NCBI GenBank assembly: GCA_011620585.1
Contig: WOYV01000025.1
Coordinates: 1 to 64,000 of the forward strand
Source of the DNA: Draconibacterium sp.
GTDB lineage: Bacteria; Bacteroidota; Bacteroidia; Bacteroidales; Prolixibacteraceae
DNA length: 64,000 bases
Direction of reading: 5' to 3'
Both the position numbers and the translations under genes were made by a program. Below, piece by piece: positions 43,570 to 53,141 of this stretch (positions are counted from its first letter, which is position 1; each line of letters begins with the position of its first letter). The notes under the pieces are model-generated. The model had not been told where the DNA came from. It was given only the letters and a program-made list of their open reading frames with translations, and ran no database searches.

Positions 43570-46188
43570 ATGGTAGAAGAGAATTTAAATCAGGACGAAA
43601 ATCAGGACGAAATAACCTATTTGTCGGGTATGTACCGCGAATGGTTTCTGGATTATGCTTCATATGTTATTTTAGAACGAGCTGTTCCGTACATTAACGA
43701 TGGACTGAAACCGGTGCAGCGCCGCATCTTGCACGCGATGCGCGAAATGGATGACGGACGTTACAACAAGGTGGCCAATATTATTGGTCAAACCATGCAA
43801 TATCACCCGCACGGCGATGCCTCAATTGGCGATGCCATTGTTCAACTGGGACAGAAAGATTTATTGATAGATACCCAGGGAAACTGGGGAAACATACTTA
43901 CCGGAGACGGTTCTGCAGCTCCGCGGTACATCGAGGCACGATTATCAAAATTTGCACTCGAAGTGCTGTTCAACCCAAAAACTACCGAGTGGAAACTTTC
44001 GTACGACGGACGAAAACGCGAACCACTTACTTTACCTGTTAAATTTCCTTTGCTTCTGGCTCAGGGTGTCGACGGGATTGCAGTGGGTCTGGCTTCCAAA
44101 TTGTTCCCACATAATTTCCTGGAACTCATCGATGCTTCCATCTCATACCTGAAAGGAATTGATTTCGAATTATATCCCGACTTTCCAACCGGAGGCTCTG
44201 CTGATTTTAGCAAGTACAACGACGGGTTACGTGGAGGTACGATTAAAGTGCGGGCAAAAATCGAGAAACAGGATAACAAAACGCTCGTCATCAACGAGAT
44301 TCCTTACGGAAAAACAACGACTTCACTGATCGAATCGATTATCAAAGCCAACGACAAGGGCAAGATAAAGGTGAGAAAGATTGACGACAACACAGCTGAA
44401 AATGTTGAAATTCTGGTTCATTTGGCACCCGGCGTTTCTTCGGATAAAACCATTGATGCGCTTTTCGCTTTTACCGACTGCGAAGTTTCGCTTTCGCCTA
44501 ACTCGTGTATAATCGAAAACGATAAACCGATTTTTATTGGGGTTACCGAGATATTAAAACGGTCGGCTGACAGCACAATGAATTTGCTCAAACTTGAGTT
44601 GGAAATTAAAAAATCGGAACTCGAAGAACAGTGGCATTCACTCTCGCTCGAAAAAATATTTATTGAAGAACGAATTTACAAGGATAAGAAATTCGAAGAT
44701 GCCGACAATATGGACGCCGCAGTGGCGCACATCGATAACCGGCTGGAGCCATGGAAACCGAAACTGAAACGCGGGATTACCCGCGACGACATTATGAAAC
44801 TGATGGAGATCCGCATGGCACGCATCCTGAAGTTCAATAAAGATAAAGCCAGCGACCAGTTAAAAGCGATCGAAGACGAAATCGAAGAAGTGGTTGGCAA
44901 TATCAAAAACATTGTTCCGTACACCATTTTGTGGTTCGAACACCTGAAACAGAAGTATGGAAAAGGTCGCGAACGCAAAACCGAAATCCGTAACTTCGAG
45001 AATATTGTAGCTACCAAAGTTGTGGTGAACAACGAAAAATTGTATGTCGACCGCAAAGAAGGTTTTATAGGCACATCGCTCAAAAAAGCCGAATACGTTT
45101 GCGACTGTTCCGATATCGACGATATTATCGTTTTCCACCGCGATGGTTCGTATTTTGTTACCAAAGTCTCTGAAAAAGCATTCATTGGGAAAAACCCATT
45201 GCACATCGATGTTTTCAAAAAGAACGACGACCGAACAATTTACAACGTAATTTACAAAGACGGAAAAACGAATGTTTCGTATATGAAGCGTTTTTATGTT
45301 ACCGGAGTAACACGCGATAAGGAATACAACCTGACCAGGGACGAAAAAGGTTCACGCATCCAGTATTTCTCGGCAAACCCGAACGGGGAAGCTGAAACTC
45401 TGCGTGTGATCCTGAAACCAAAACCAAGGATTAAAAAGCTGGTATTCGAAGTCGACCTTGGCGAACTGGCCATCAAAGGCCGGCAGTCGATGGGGAATAT
45501 TTTGACTAAGTATGAGGTCCATAAAATTTTGCTCAAAGAAAAAGGTATCTCAACTCTTGGAGGCCGCAAAATCTGGTTCGACCCGGATGTGCTTCGATTA
45601 AATGCCGACAACCGGGGAACCTATCTTGGCGAATTTTCAGGCGAAGATCAGATCCTGGCAATATACAAAAACGGCGAGTTCCAGTTGTACAACTACGACC
45701 TTAGCAACCATTTCAACCCCGATATTCTGCTGATCGAAAAGTTTAATCCGAGTAAGGTGCTTTCGGTAGTTTATTTCGATGCCGAGCAGCAGTTCTACTA
45801 TGTCAAGCGTTTCGAGATCGACGAACCCGAAGGAAAACTGGTACGTTTTGTTGGCGATCATCCCAACAACAAACTCATCAGTATCACTTGGGTACATTAT
45901 CCCCGGCTTGAGATCACTTTTGGAGGGAAAAACGCCGAACGCGAAAACGAGATAGTGGAAATAGCCGAATTTATTGGAGTGAAATCGTGGAAAGCCAAAG
46001 GAAAGAGATTGACCAATTACGAGGTTCAGAATATTACTGAAATAGAACCGGTGGTTAAAGACGAGGACGATCGCCCGGATCCGGGACCCGTTGAAAACGA
46101 GGATGATTTCGATGATATTCCGTTTGAGGTGAATCGTCCTAAAAAAGACGACGATAAAAACAATGGCAACCAGATGTCACTTTTTTAG
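43570..46188 (+). CDS. parC: DNA topoisomerase IV subunit A
   Basis: DNA-cleaving subunit, 872 residues. Active-site Tyr120 lies in GSAAPRYIEARLS. The quinolone-contact helix reads HPHGDASIGDAIV, so position 84 (GyrA Ser83 equivalent) is Ala while Asp88 is kept. The C-terminal DNA-wrapping domain (about 500-800) is present but degenerate, followed by an acidic tail (DEDDRPDPGPVENEDDFDD) and KKDDDKNNGNQMSLF. Paired with parE. Confidence 0.94.
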   Translation: MVEENLNQDENQDEITYLSGMYREWFLDYASYVILERAVPYINDGLKPVQRRILHAMREMDDGRYNKVANIIGQTMQYHPHGDASIGDAIVQLGQKDLLIDTQGNWGNILTGDGSAAPRYIEARLSKFALEVLFNPKTTEWKLSYDGRKREPLTLPVKFPLLLAQGVDGIAVGLASKLFPHNFLELIDASISYLKGIDFELYPDFPTGGSADFSKYNDGLRGGTIKVRAKIEKQDNKTLVINEIPYGKTTTSLIESIIKANDKGKIKVRKIDDNTAENVEILVHLAPGVSSDKTIDALFAFTDCEVSLSPNSCIIENDKPIFIGVTEILKRSADSTMNLLKLELEIKKSELEEQWHSLSLEKIFIEERIYKDKKFEDADNMDAAVAHIDNRLEPWKPKLKRGITRDDIMKLMEIRMARILKFNKDKASDQLKAIEDEIEEVVGNIKNIVPYTILWFEHLKQKYGKGRERKTEIRNFENIVATKVVVNNEKLYVDRKEGFIGTSLKKAEYVCDCSDIDDIIVFHRDGSYFVTKVSEKAFIGKNPLHIDVFKKNDDRTIYNVIYKDGKTNVSYMKRFYVTGVTRDKEYNLTRDEKGSRIQYFSANPNGEAETLRVILKPKPRIKKLVFEVDLGELAIKGRQSMGNILTKYEVHKILLKEKGISTLGGRKIWFDPDVLRLNADNRGTYLGEFSGEDQILAIYKNGEFQLYNYDLSNHFNPDILLIEKFNPSKVLSVVYFDAEQQFYYVKRFEIDEPEGKLVRFVGDHPNNKLISITWVHYPRLEITFGGKNAERENEIVEIAEFIGVKSWKAKGKRLTNYEVQNITEIEPVVKDEDDRPDPGPVENEDDFDDIPFEVNRPKKDDDKNNGNQMSLF

Positions 46189-46259
46189 TTTCAAGTTGGG
46201 AGTTCAAAGTTCAGGGTAATTTTCTCTGAACGCTGAACACGGAACACTAAACAACTTTT

Positions 46260-46757
46260 ATGAGAATATATTTAATCGGATATATGGGTTGCGGCAAATC
46301 CACCTTTGGGCGGCGGTTATCGAAACACCTGAACTTGCAGTTCGTGGATATGGATCATTATATTGAAGAACGTAATTGTAAAACCGTTCCCCAAATTTTT
46401 GCTGAAGAGGGGGAGGCAGAGTTCCGGAAAAAAGAACGAAAAGCGCTCGAAGAGCTTTCCGAATTTGACGATATTGTTATTGCAACCGGCGGCGGCGCCC
46501 CCTGTTTTTTCGATAACATTGAACTGATGAATAAAACCGGTAAAACCATTTACATGAATATTCATCCGGCTATTCTTGCCGATCGCCTGTTGGCATCCAA
46601 AACCGAGCGACCGCTTATTAAAGGAAAATCGAGAGGCCAGTTGGTAGCCTTCATTGACGAAACCCTTCAGAAACGTAACGAATTTTATCTGCAAGCGCAG
46701 TTTCAGATCACCCGGCCCGATGTTGAACTCGAATACGTGGAAACCCTTATCTCCTGA
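46260..46757 (+). CDS. aroK: Shikimate kinase
   Basis: Phosphorylates shikimate in the chorismate pathway. 165 residues. P-loop GYMGCGKSTFGRRL (7-20), VDMDHYIEERN with the Mg/shikimate aspartates, EAEFRKKERKALEEL and ATGGGAPCF are all present, and KTERPLIK is the LID arginine region. The next gene starts 4 bp after its stop, which suggests cotranscription with the TPP enzyme. Confidence 0.95.
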   Translation: MRIYLIGYMGCGKSTFGRRLSKHLNLQFVDMDHYIEERNCKTVPQIFAEEGEAEFRKKERKALEELSEFDDIVIATGGGAPCFFDNIELMNKTGKTIYMNIHPAILADRLLASKTERPLIKGKSRGQLVAFIDETLQKRNEFYLQAQFQITRPDVELEYVETLIS

Positions 46758-46761
46758 AAAC

Positions 46762-48393
46762 ATGTTAAGTGTTGCCCAACAGTTTGCTCACACCCTCCGC
46801 GAAGTGGGGGTGCGTTTTGTTTTTGGAGTTCCAAGCGGAAACATGATCGACTATGTTGAAGCTATCAGAAAAGAGGATGGGATCGATTTTATTTTGGTTG
46901 GTCACGAAGCTACTGCCGCCATCATGGCAGATGTGTGTGGCCGGCTGACCGGAATTCCGGGGGTATGTTTTGCAACTTTTGGCCCCGGTGCCACTAACCT
47001 GAGTACGGGTGTTGGCGAGGCTTTTCTCGACCGCTCACCACTTTTGGCTTTTACCGATGAAATGCCCGGTCATCTCTTGAACCGTACCGTTCAGATGAAT
47101 ATCGATCACCAGCAATTGTTTTTTCCAATCACCAAACTCACCACCCGCTTAAATACCGGAAATGTGGAAGAGGTGATACTGAACGCAGCAGGAAAGGCAA
47201 CTTCTGACATTCCGGGCCCGGTTCACATTGGAGTGCCGGCCGGAATTGGCACACAAGCTATCAATCCTGAAAAATCGGAGTTGGAATACCTTCGGATTGA
47301 AAAAAAGAAGTGGTCGCCACTTGTCCCGGAACAGATCAGAAAAATTGAAAAACTGATTGTCAATAGCGAAAAACCGCTGCTGGCCGTTGGCTTAACTGCG
47401 GTACGAGAAGGAGTCCGGGATTTGATACTACAGGTTGCCGAAAAATTTAATGTCCCGGTGGTGCTTACTCCAATGGCAAAAGGAATGTTTCCCGAAGACC
47501 ATCCGCTCTATGCAGGTATCTTGTTTCATGCTTTGTCAAACCTGGTTGCCGAAACCTATTGCGAAGCCGATTTGGTAATCGGAACAGGTTACGATCCGGT
47601 TGAGTTCAATTATGAAGACTGGATACCACGTGTTCCCTTGGTTCATATCGGTTCAAAAGAGGCAGATGTCGAAACCGGGCGAATTCTGGAGGTGATGGAC
47701 ATTGTAGGGAGTGTGAAAACAGCTTTGGAAGAATTGCTCAAGCTGGATCCCGTACCTTCAAAATGGGATGTTCAAAAACTGCAAGAGAGGAAAACGGAGA
47801 TGTTCCGGAAACTAACACCGGGGAAAGAAAGTTTTGGTCCGCTGGCGGTAATTCACGAGTTACGAAAAGCTTTGCCTGACGAAGGAATCCTTACGGTGGA
47901 CGTGGGAGCCCATCTGCATCTTGCAGGTCAGCAATGGAGAACTCCGGCACCACAAAAATTACTAATGACCAACGGTTGGTCGGGAATGGGATTTGCTCTT
48001 CCTGCGGCGCTTGCTGTCAAACTTTGTCATCCCGAACTTCCGGTAGTGGCATTAATGGGTGATGGAGGTTTTTATATGGCCGTTGGCGAGCTCGCAACTG
48101 CCAAACGACTGAACCTGAGAATCGTTTTTGTAGTGATTTACGATCAGAGCTTGTCGCTTATCAATATCAAACAAAGTAAAAAAGGATATGATCCGCATTA
48201 CGGAACCGATCTCAACAATCTTCCAGAGGAACCAACCAATCATTACTTTGGTGTTCCGGTAATTCGTGCAACAAATTTGGTTTCTTATCAAAAGGCGCTG
48301 GAAGAAGCATTTAGTTTAGACGGACCGGTTGTGATCGAAGCGGTAGCCAATCCATCGGAATACAAAGATTTGGTGCTGAAACCCAACAAATAA
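46762..48393 (+). CDS. Thiamine-pyrophosphate enzyme, acetolactate-synthase-like
   Basis: 543 residues from the ATG at 46762; the frame is open upstream inside aroK but that part is not homologous. Three TPP-enzyme domains: N-terminal Pyr domain with catalytic Glu49 in VGHEATAAIMADVCGR and the ATFGPGATNLSTGVGEAFLD block, a central domain (about 190-320), and the PP domain with MGDGGFYMAVGELATA. The usual NN of the Mg/TPP motif is replaced: VVIYDQSLSLINIKQS. The substrate is unknown. It could be an acetolactate synthase relative or a decarboxylase; no small regulatory subunit lies nearby. Confidence 0.85.
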   Translation: MLSVAQQFAHTLREVGVRFVFGVPSGNMIDYVEAIRKEDGIDFILVGHEATAAIMADVCGRLTGIPGVCFATFGPGATNLSTGVGEAFLDRSPLLAFTDEMPGHLLNRTVQMNIDHQQLFFPITKLTTRLNTGNVEEVILNAAGKATSDIPGPVHIGVPAGIGTQAINPEKSELEYLRIEKKKWSPLVPEQIRKIEKLIVNSEKPLLAVGLTAVREGVRDLILQVAEKFNVPVVLTPMAKGMFPEDHPLYAGILFHALSNLVAETYCEADLVIGTGYDPVEFNYEDWIPRVPLVHIGSKEADVETGRILEVMDIVGSVKTALEELLKLDPVPSKWDVQKLQERKTEMFRKLTPGKESFGPLAVIHELRKALPDEGILTVDVGAHLHLAGQQWRTPAPQKLLMTNGWSGMGFALPAALAVKLCHPELPVVALMGDGGFYMAVGELATAKRLNLRIVFVVIYDQSLSLINIKQSKKGYDPHYGTDLNNLPEEPTNHYFGVPVIRATNLVSYQKALEEAFSLDGPVVIEAVANPSEYKDLVLKPNK

Positions 48394-48403
48394 AAGGTTC
48401 AGG

Positions 48404-49126
48404 ATGAAGATTCGACGTTTTCACATTCTCACGTTTTTTACCTTAACTGTTTTTATTGTTTCCTGTTCACCTGGTTCAAAAAAGGAAAAGCTTGTGATTA
48501 AAAATATACTGGAAGTGCAAGCTCCCGTAATACCGGATTCGGTTAAACAGTTGGTGTTAGTATATAACGAGACACTAAAAGATCAGCAGGCAAAACTTTT
48601 TACTTTTCAAAAAGATAAAGAAGAATGGAGCATTGTTCATGGTCCGGTACAGGCCGGCATTGGAGAAAATGGCTTTGCAAAACACGGCGAAAAAGTTGAA
48701 GGCGATGGAAAATCGCCTGGCGGGGTATACGAACTGGGGCATTTATTTACCTACGAGGAAAGTGTGAATACACGAATGCCTTTTACTCGATCTACCCCGG
48801 AAGATAAATGGATCGATGACACTGAGTCTCCCGATTATAACCAACATGTGCGTGGTGAAACTTCAGCAAAATCATATGAAAACTTAAAGCTGAAGAGCGA
48901 TCATTATAAATATTGCCTGGTAATCGAATACAATACAAACCCAATTGTAAAAGGAAAAGGAAGCGCTATTTTCTTTCATCTTCGCGATTCTGAATCAGGA
49001 ACTACTGCCGGTTGTGTAGCGATTTCTGAAACAGAGATGCTGAAAGTTCTGAAATGGCTGGATCCGGATAAACATCCAGTGATTCTAATGGGGAGCATGG
49101 AAGTTTTATTCGAAAATCCACAATAA
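48404..49126 (+). CDS. L,D-transpeptidase-family lipoprotein
   Basis: 240 residues. The N-terminus is a lipoprotein signal (LTFFTLTVFIVSCSPGSK) with the lipid-carrying Cys in VSC-S. The catalytic YkuD-like motif is IFFHLRDSESGTTAGCVAIS, with His and Cys in the right order. Upstream, SPGGVYELGHLFTYEE matches the family substrate loop. Such proteins crosslink peptidoglycan or attach proteins to it; as a lipoprotein it would face the periplasm. It starts 10 bp after the TPP enzyme gene. Confidence 0.85.
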   Translation: MKIRRFHILTFFTLTVFIVSCSPGSKKEKLVIKNILEVQAPVIPDSVKQLVLVYNETLKDQQAKLFTFQKDKEEWSIVHGPVQAGIGENGFAKHGEKVEGDGKSPGGVYELGHLFTYEESVNTRMPFTRSTPEDKWIDDTESPDYNQHVRGETSAKSYENLKLKSDHYKYCLVIEYNTNPIVKGKGSAIFFHLRDSESGTTAGCVAISETEMLKVLKWLDPDKHPVILMGSMEVLFENPQ

Positions 49127-49165
49127 GTTTTCCTGTATTTCTTTTGATTCAAAAGATTAGGGTTT

Positions 49166-49230
49166 GCCAAACTCTTGTAAAAGAGCATTTGTATTCGTTT
49201 GGCGCTAATATCATCCTGTTTTACAACAGG
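49166..49230 (+). promoter_or_regulatory. Nested hairpins ahead of the Pif1-type helicase gene
   Basis: GCCAAAC/GTTTGGC (49166-49172 and 49197-49203) encloses CTCTT-GTAA-AAGAG, and a separate CCTGTT-TTAC-AACAGG follows (49215-49230). No T-run follows either. The region could be a leader structure or another repeat. Confidence 0.35.
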
Positions 49231-49291
49231 TAGTTGCCGATCTTATTCTCTAAAAATCTTACCTTTATTTTTCTAATAGAAAATAAGCGCA

Positions 49292-51745
49292 ATGCAAACC
49301 AACAAACAACTCGAATTGGCTTACAGTTTTATTCAGTACACTGGCCGGAATATCTTTTTGACCGGCAAAGCGGGGACTGGCAAAACCACTTTCCTGAAAA
49401 ACCTGAAAGCAAGTTCGCCAAAACGTATGATCGTGGTGGCGCCCACCGGAGTGGCCGCGATCAATGCCGGCGGGGTTACCATCCATTCCTTTTTTCAATT
49501 ATCGTTTGGGCCGCAAATGGGGCAGGAAAGTGGGCAAAACCGACAGATGCGTTTCAGCAAGGAAAAAATCAACATCATCCGCAGCCTCGATCTTCTCGTG
49601 ATCGATGAGATAAGTATGGTTCGCGCCGATATTCTGGATGCCATTGATCGGGTAATGCGCAGGTTTAAAAACCGACAGAAACCTTTTGGTGGCGCACAGT
49701 TGCTGATGATTGGCGATTTGCAGCAACTGGCCCCCATCGTAAAAAGAGAAGAATGGGAGCTGCTAAAAACTGTCTACGAAACCGCCTACTTTTTCAGCAG
49801 TAATGCCTTGAAACAGACGCCTTATGTAAGCATCGAGTTGATACAGGTTTTCCGGCAGCAGGACGACAAATTTATTTCGATATTAAATAAAGTACGCGAT
49901 AATATCCTGGATGAAGCAGCGCGAAACGAGTTGAATGCACGTTTTAATCCCGGTTTTAAACCGGATGACGACGAAGGATACATCACACTTTGTACCCACA
50001 ACGCGCAGGCCCACCGGATCAACGATTCGAAATTGAGAGAGCTGCCTTCGGAGGTGAAAGTTTTTACGGCGAATGTCGAAGGGAATTTTCCTGAATATTC
50101 TTTCCCTACCGATTATGAATTGCATTTAAAAGTGGGCGCTCAGGTGATGTTTGTTAAAAACGACCCCGATCCGGAAAAACGTTTTTTTAATGGGAAAATC
50201 GGGCAGGTTACTCATTTTGATGAATCTACAATTTTTGTTCAGTGCCCCGGCGACGACGAGGAAATTGAAGTAAACAGTCTATTGTGGGAGAATATAAAAT
50301 ATACAATCGACCAGGAAACTGCTGAAATAACAGAAGAAGTAGAAGGTTCGTTTAGCCAGGTTCCTTTAAAATTAGCCTGGGCAATTACCATTCACAAAAG
50401 CCAGGGGCTTACGTTCGAGCGGGCCATTATCGACGCCGAGGCTTCTTTTGCTCACGGACAAGTGTATGTGGCGCTCAGCCGCTGCAAAACAATGGAAGGG
50501 CTGGTGCTGAAAACTCCCATCCAGAAACATAGCATTATTACCGACGAAACGGTGGACGGATTTATTCAGCAGGTAGAACAAAACCAGCCGGGAGAAAAGG
50601 AGCTAACAGATGCCAAACTGGCTTTTCAGCGCGAACAGTTGAATGAACTTTTTCGGTTTTACCGGGCAATGTATCTTGTGAATTCCATAGGTAAAACCAT
50701 GGAAGAAAATAAAGGGAGTTTTACCGAAGTTTTGGCCGAGAACTTTAGAAAAATCAGGGATAATTTGAAAAACGAACTGGCAGATGTTGGGGATAAATTT
50801 CAACAACAAGTGGAGAAATACCTGCAAAAGGAACCCGATGTTGAGAAGAATCAAAACCTTCAGGAACGGATACGGAAAGCGGCCGAATATTTTTCTGAAA
50901 AAGTTCAGCAGATATTGATAGAAGGACTGGAGCACGTTGACTGGGACATCGACAATCGCACAGTGAAAAAGCAAATTATTCAGCGATTAAGCGATTTATC
51001 GGAAGATGCCAAAACAAAACTGGCCGCTTACGAGGTTTGTAGTGAAGGTTTTTCGGTGAAGAAAATTATGGAAGCCCGCGCCAAAGCGATCATCGACAGT
51101 AATATTCCAAAGCCTAAAAAGCCAAAGGCCCGTGAGATTGAAAACTATGCCAATATTCCTCATCCCGAACTTTACAGTTTGCTGCGTTCGTGGAGGTATG
51201 AAAAGGCAGAAGAACTAAAGATCCCGGCCTATATGATTTTTTCACAGAAATCACTGCTTGAACTCGTAACTTATTTACCTGTCGATTCGGCCGAACTGAG
51301 ATTGATTAACGGCCTTGGAAAACGTAAGATTGTACTGTTTGGCGATGATATTATTGATTTGATCCGGGGATATTGCGAAGAAAACGATATCGAAAAAGGA
51401 GAAATTCCATTAAAAGAAGTTTCAAGGAAAAATAAGCCGCCAAAGCCCGACACAAAAAAGGTGAGCTACGAAATGTTTCAGTCGGGAAAAACCATTGAAG
51501 AAATTGCTAAAGAACGCGGACTGGTAGAAACCACCATTGCCAGCCACCTGGCACATTTTGTAAAACAGGGAGAATTGGATGTACGCCAGTTTCTGCCACA
51601 GGAAAAGCTCGATAAAATTGTGGCGTATTTCAAAGATACTGAAGAAAAAAATCTGACGCCAGCCCGCGAAGCTTTGGGCGAGGATTTTAGTTACAGCGAT
51701 TTGCGAATGGGCTTGAGTTATTTGGAGTCGAAACGGGACTCCTGA
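49292..51745 (+). CDS. Pif1/RecD-type helicase with HRDC and HTH domains
   Basis: 817 residues. The SF1B helicase core (about 1-430) shows Walker A FLTGKAGTGKTTFLKN (23-38), Walker B LLVIDEISMV, GDLQQLAPIV and the C-terminal AITIHKSQGLTFERAI and YVALSRCKTMEGL. A coiled-coil-rich linker (about 440-600) leads to an HRDC domain (about 625-700, LYSLLRSWRYEKAEELKIPA) and an HTH_40-type domain (about 715-800, QSGKTIEEIAKERGLVETTI). HRDC and HTH_40 are the accessory domains of RecQ helicases, here on a Pif1 core. Likely acts on structured DNA or stalled forks. Confidence 0.92.
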   Translation: MQTNKQLELAYSFIQYTGRNIFLTGKAGTGKTTFLKNLKASSPKRMIVVAPTGVAAINAGGVTIHSFFQLSFGPQMGQESGQNRQMRFSKEKINIIRSLDLLVIDEISMVRADILDAIDRVMRRFKNRQKPFGGAQLLMIGDLQQLAPIVKREEWELLKTVYETAYFFSSNALKQTPYVSIELIQVFRQQDDKFISILNKVRDNILDEAARNELNARFNPGFKPDDDEGYITLCTHNAQAHRINDSKLRELPSEVKVFTANVEGNFPEYSFPTDYELHLKVGAQVMFVKNDPDPEKRFFNGKIGQVTHFDESTIFVQCPGDDEEIEVNSLLWENIKYTIDQETAEITEEVEGSFSQVPLKLAWAITIHKSQGLTFERAIIDAEASFAHGQVYVALSRCKTMEGLVLKTPIQKHSIITDETVDGFIQQVEQNQPGEKELTDAKLAFQREQLNELFRFYRAMYLVNSIGKTMEENKGSFTEVLAENFRKIRDNLKNELADVGDKFQQQVEKYLQKEPDVEKNQNLQERIRKAAEYFSEKVQQILIEGLEHVDWDIDNRTVKKQIIQRLSDLSEDAKTKLAAYEVCSEGFSVKKIMEARAKAIIDSNIPKPKKPKAREIENYANIPHPELYSLLRSWRYEKAEELKIPAYMIFSQKSLLELVTYLPVDSAELRLINGLGKRKIVLFGDDIIDLIRGYCEENDIEKGEIPLKEVSRKNKPPKPDTKKVSYEMFQSGKTIEEIAKERGLVETTIASHLAHFVKQGELDVRQFLPQEKLDKIVAYFKDTEEKNLTPAREALGEDFSYSDLRMGLSYLESKRDS

Positions 51746-51906
51746 CTGGAAGAGAGCCATCGCCCCACGATGAGTTGACGCTGATGGTCAACTTTAAGAA
51801 TTTTCTTTATTTGTCCGGCAATGGAGGCCGGTTGAGTGTTGGTACTTCCCTGGACAGCAAGCAAAAAGCCAATGAGCAAAACAATAATTGTGTAAAATAT
51901 CTTCAT
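51718..51906 (-). CDS. Possible small exported peptide, 62 residues
   Basis: The frame begins MKIFYTIIVLLIGFLLAVQGS, a convincing signal peptide, then STNTQPASIAGQIKKI. The C-terminal half (from about VDHQRQL) runs through a palindromic repeat fragment (51758-51790) and overlaps the 3' end of the helicase gene in antisense. It may be a small secreted protein whose end was replaced by the repeat, or chance. No homologue is recognised. Confidence 0.35.
   Translation of the reverse strand: MKIFYTIIVLLIGFLLAVQGSTNTQPASIAGQIKKILKVDHQRQLIVGRWLSSSQESRFDSK
51758..51790. repeat. Fragment related to the 53142-53306 palindromic element
   Basis: CATCGCCCCACGATGAGTTG and the following ACGCTGATGGTCAAC share CATCGCCCCAC with both ends of the element at 53142-53306, and GTTGAC/GTCAAC forms a small hairpin. 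It begins just past the helicase stop codon. Confidence 0.5.
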
Positions 51907-51982
51907 CGTAATTTCAAATCAAATTACGATCGGCAAGTTTACCTAATTGCGTGGTTAAGGCAGTAGTTTTCCTGCGAAAATG

Positions 51983-52990
51983 TTAATCTTTCAGAAAATT
52001 TAAAAGTGGCTCAATAAATTTGTCGAAACTTTCGATGTGCGGTAAATGGCCAATACCCGGGATTTCGACCAATTCAGAATTCGGAATTGCCTTTTGTGTT
52101 TTCTTGCCGAGTTCGTTATAAAGGCCCATTGTTTTGCTCACTTCTTTGCCAACCAGCGGCTTTCCAAGCGCAGTCCGGTCGCGTGTTCCGATAATCAACA
52201 AAGTAGGGGCTTTAATTTCGCTGAATTCATACAAAACAGGTTGGGTAAAAATCATGTCGTAAGTAAGTGCAGCGTTCCAGGCAATCCGTTTATAATCGGA
52301 GTTCAGTGTCCATCCGGCGAGCAAGTTCACCCATTCGTCATATGCTGTTTCCCATTTGTTGTCGTAATAACTGGTAAGCTGGTACGATTTTATCGCGGCG
52401 TAATCTTTTTTCAATTCATTCTGGTACCACCATTCCACCGGTTTGTAAGGCGCAACGAGTTTCCAGTCTTCCAGGCCTATCGGGTTTTCAAGAATAAGTT
52501 TTTCGGTGATTTCAGGATACATCAACGTAAATCTTGTTGCAAGCATTCCGCCCATAGAATGGCCAAGAACCGCTGTTTTCGAAATTTGCAACGAATCTAA
52601 AAGATGGCGTGTGTTCAATGCCAGTTGCTGAAAAGTATAGTGAAAATGTTCGGGTTTTGATGATTTTCCAAAGCCTATCTGATCGGGGGCAATAACCCGG
52701 TAACCTTCCAGGCTTAAGTGTTCTATTGTGGTTCTCCAGTAGGCTCCGTTAAAATTTTTCCCATGGAACAGCACAATGTTTTTCCCGTTGTAATTGTCAG
52801 GTTTAACGTCCATATAGGCCATTTTTAGCTGCTGGTTTTGAGCGTTTATAGTAATAAAATTTACCGGGTAGGGATAGGTGTAATTGCTGAGTTCCAAATC
52901 AAGCCATTTTAAATTTTCTGGTTGCGCTTTAGTTTTTGCACTGATAAAAAACAGTGCTCCCGCGAAAAGTAAAATTGTAAGTTGTTTCAT
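51983..52990 (-). CDS. Exported alpha/beta hydrolase
   Basis: 335 residues with a signal peptide (LTILLFAGALFFISAKTKAQP). The triad is visible: nucleophile Ser in VLGHSMGGMLATRF, acid in LLIIGTRDRTALGKP and His in VEIPGIGHLPHIESF. VLFHGKNFNGAYW holds the oxyanion hole. The order and spacing are those of the alpha/beta-hydrolase fold 1 family (epoxide hydrolase/haloperoxidase-like). Substrate is unknown. Probably periplasmic and monocistronic. Confidence 0.88.
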   Translation of the reverse strand: MKQLTILLFAGALFFISAKTKAQPENLKWLDLELSNYTYPYPVNFITINAQNQQLKMAYMDVKPDNYNGKNIVLFHGKNFNGAYWRTTIEHLSLEGYRVIAPDQIGFGKSSKPEHFHYTFQQLALNTRHLLDSLQISKTAVLGHSMGGMLATRFTLMYPEITEKLILENPIGLEDWKLVAPYKPVEWWYQNELKKDYAAIKSYQLTSYYDNKWETAYDEWVNLLAGWTLNSDYKRIAWNAALTYDMIFTQPVLYEFSEIKAPTLLIIGTRDRTALGKPLVGKEVSKTMGLYNELGKKTQKAIPNSELVEIPGIGHLPHIESFDKFIEPLLNFLKD

Positions 52991-53141
52991 CTTTTTTCTA
53001 TTTTTTAATTTTTTGCAGAGGATCTATGTCATCGCTTCACCAATAAAATAGTATAGCGGGGGAAATTGTTCACCAGAAACATTGAAATTTTTAGAAAGGG
53101 AGTGTGATCGTGTAAAGGAGAACTGTATGCTGTAAGAAAGT

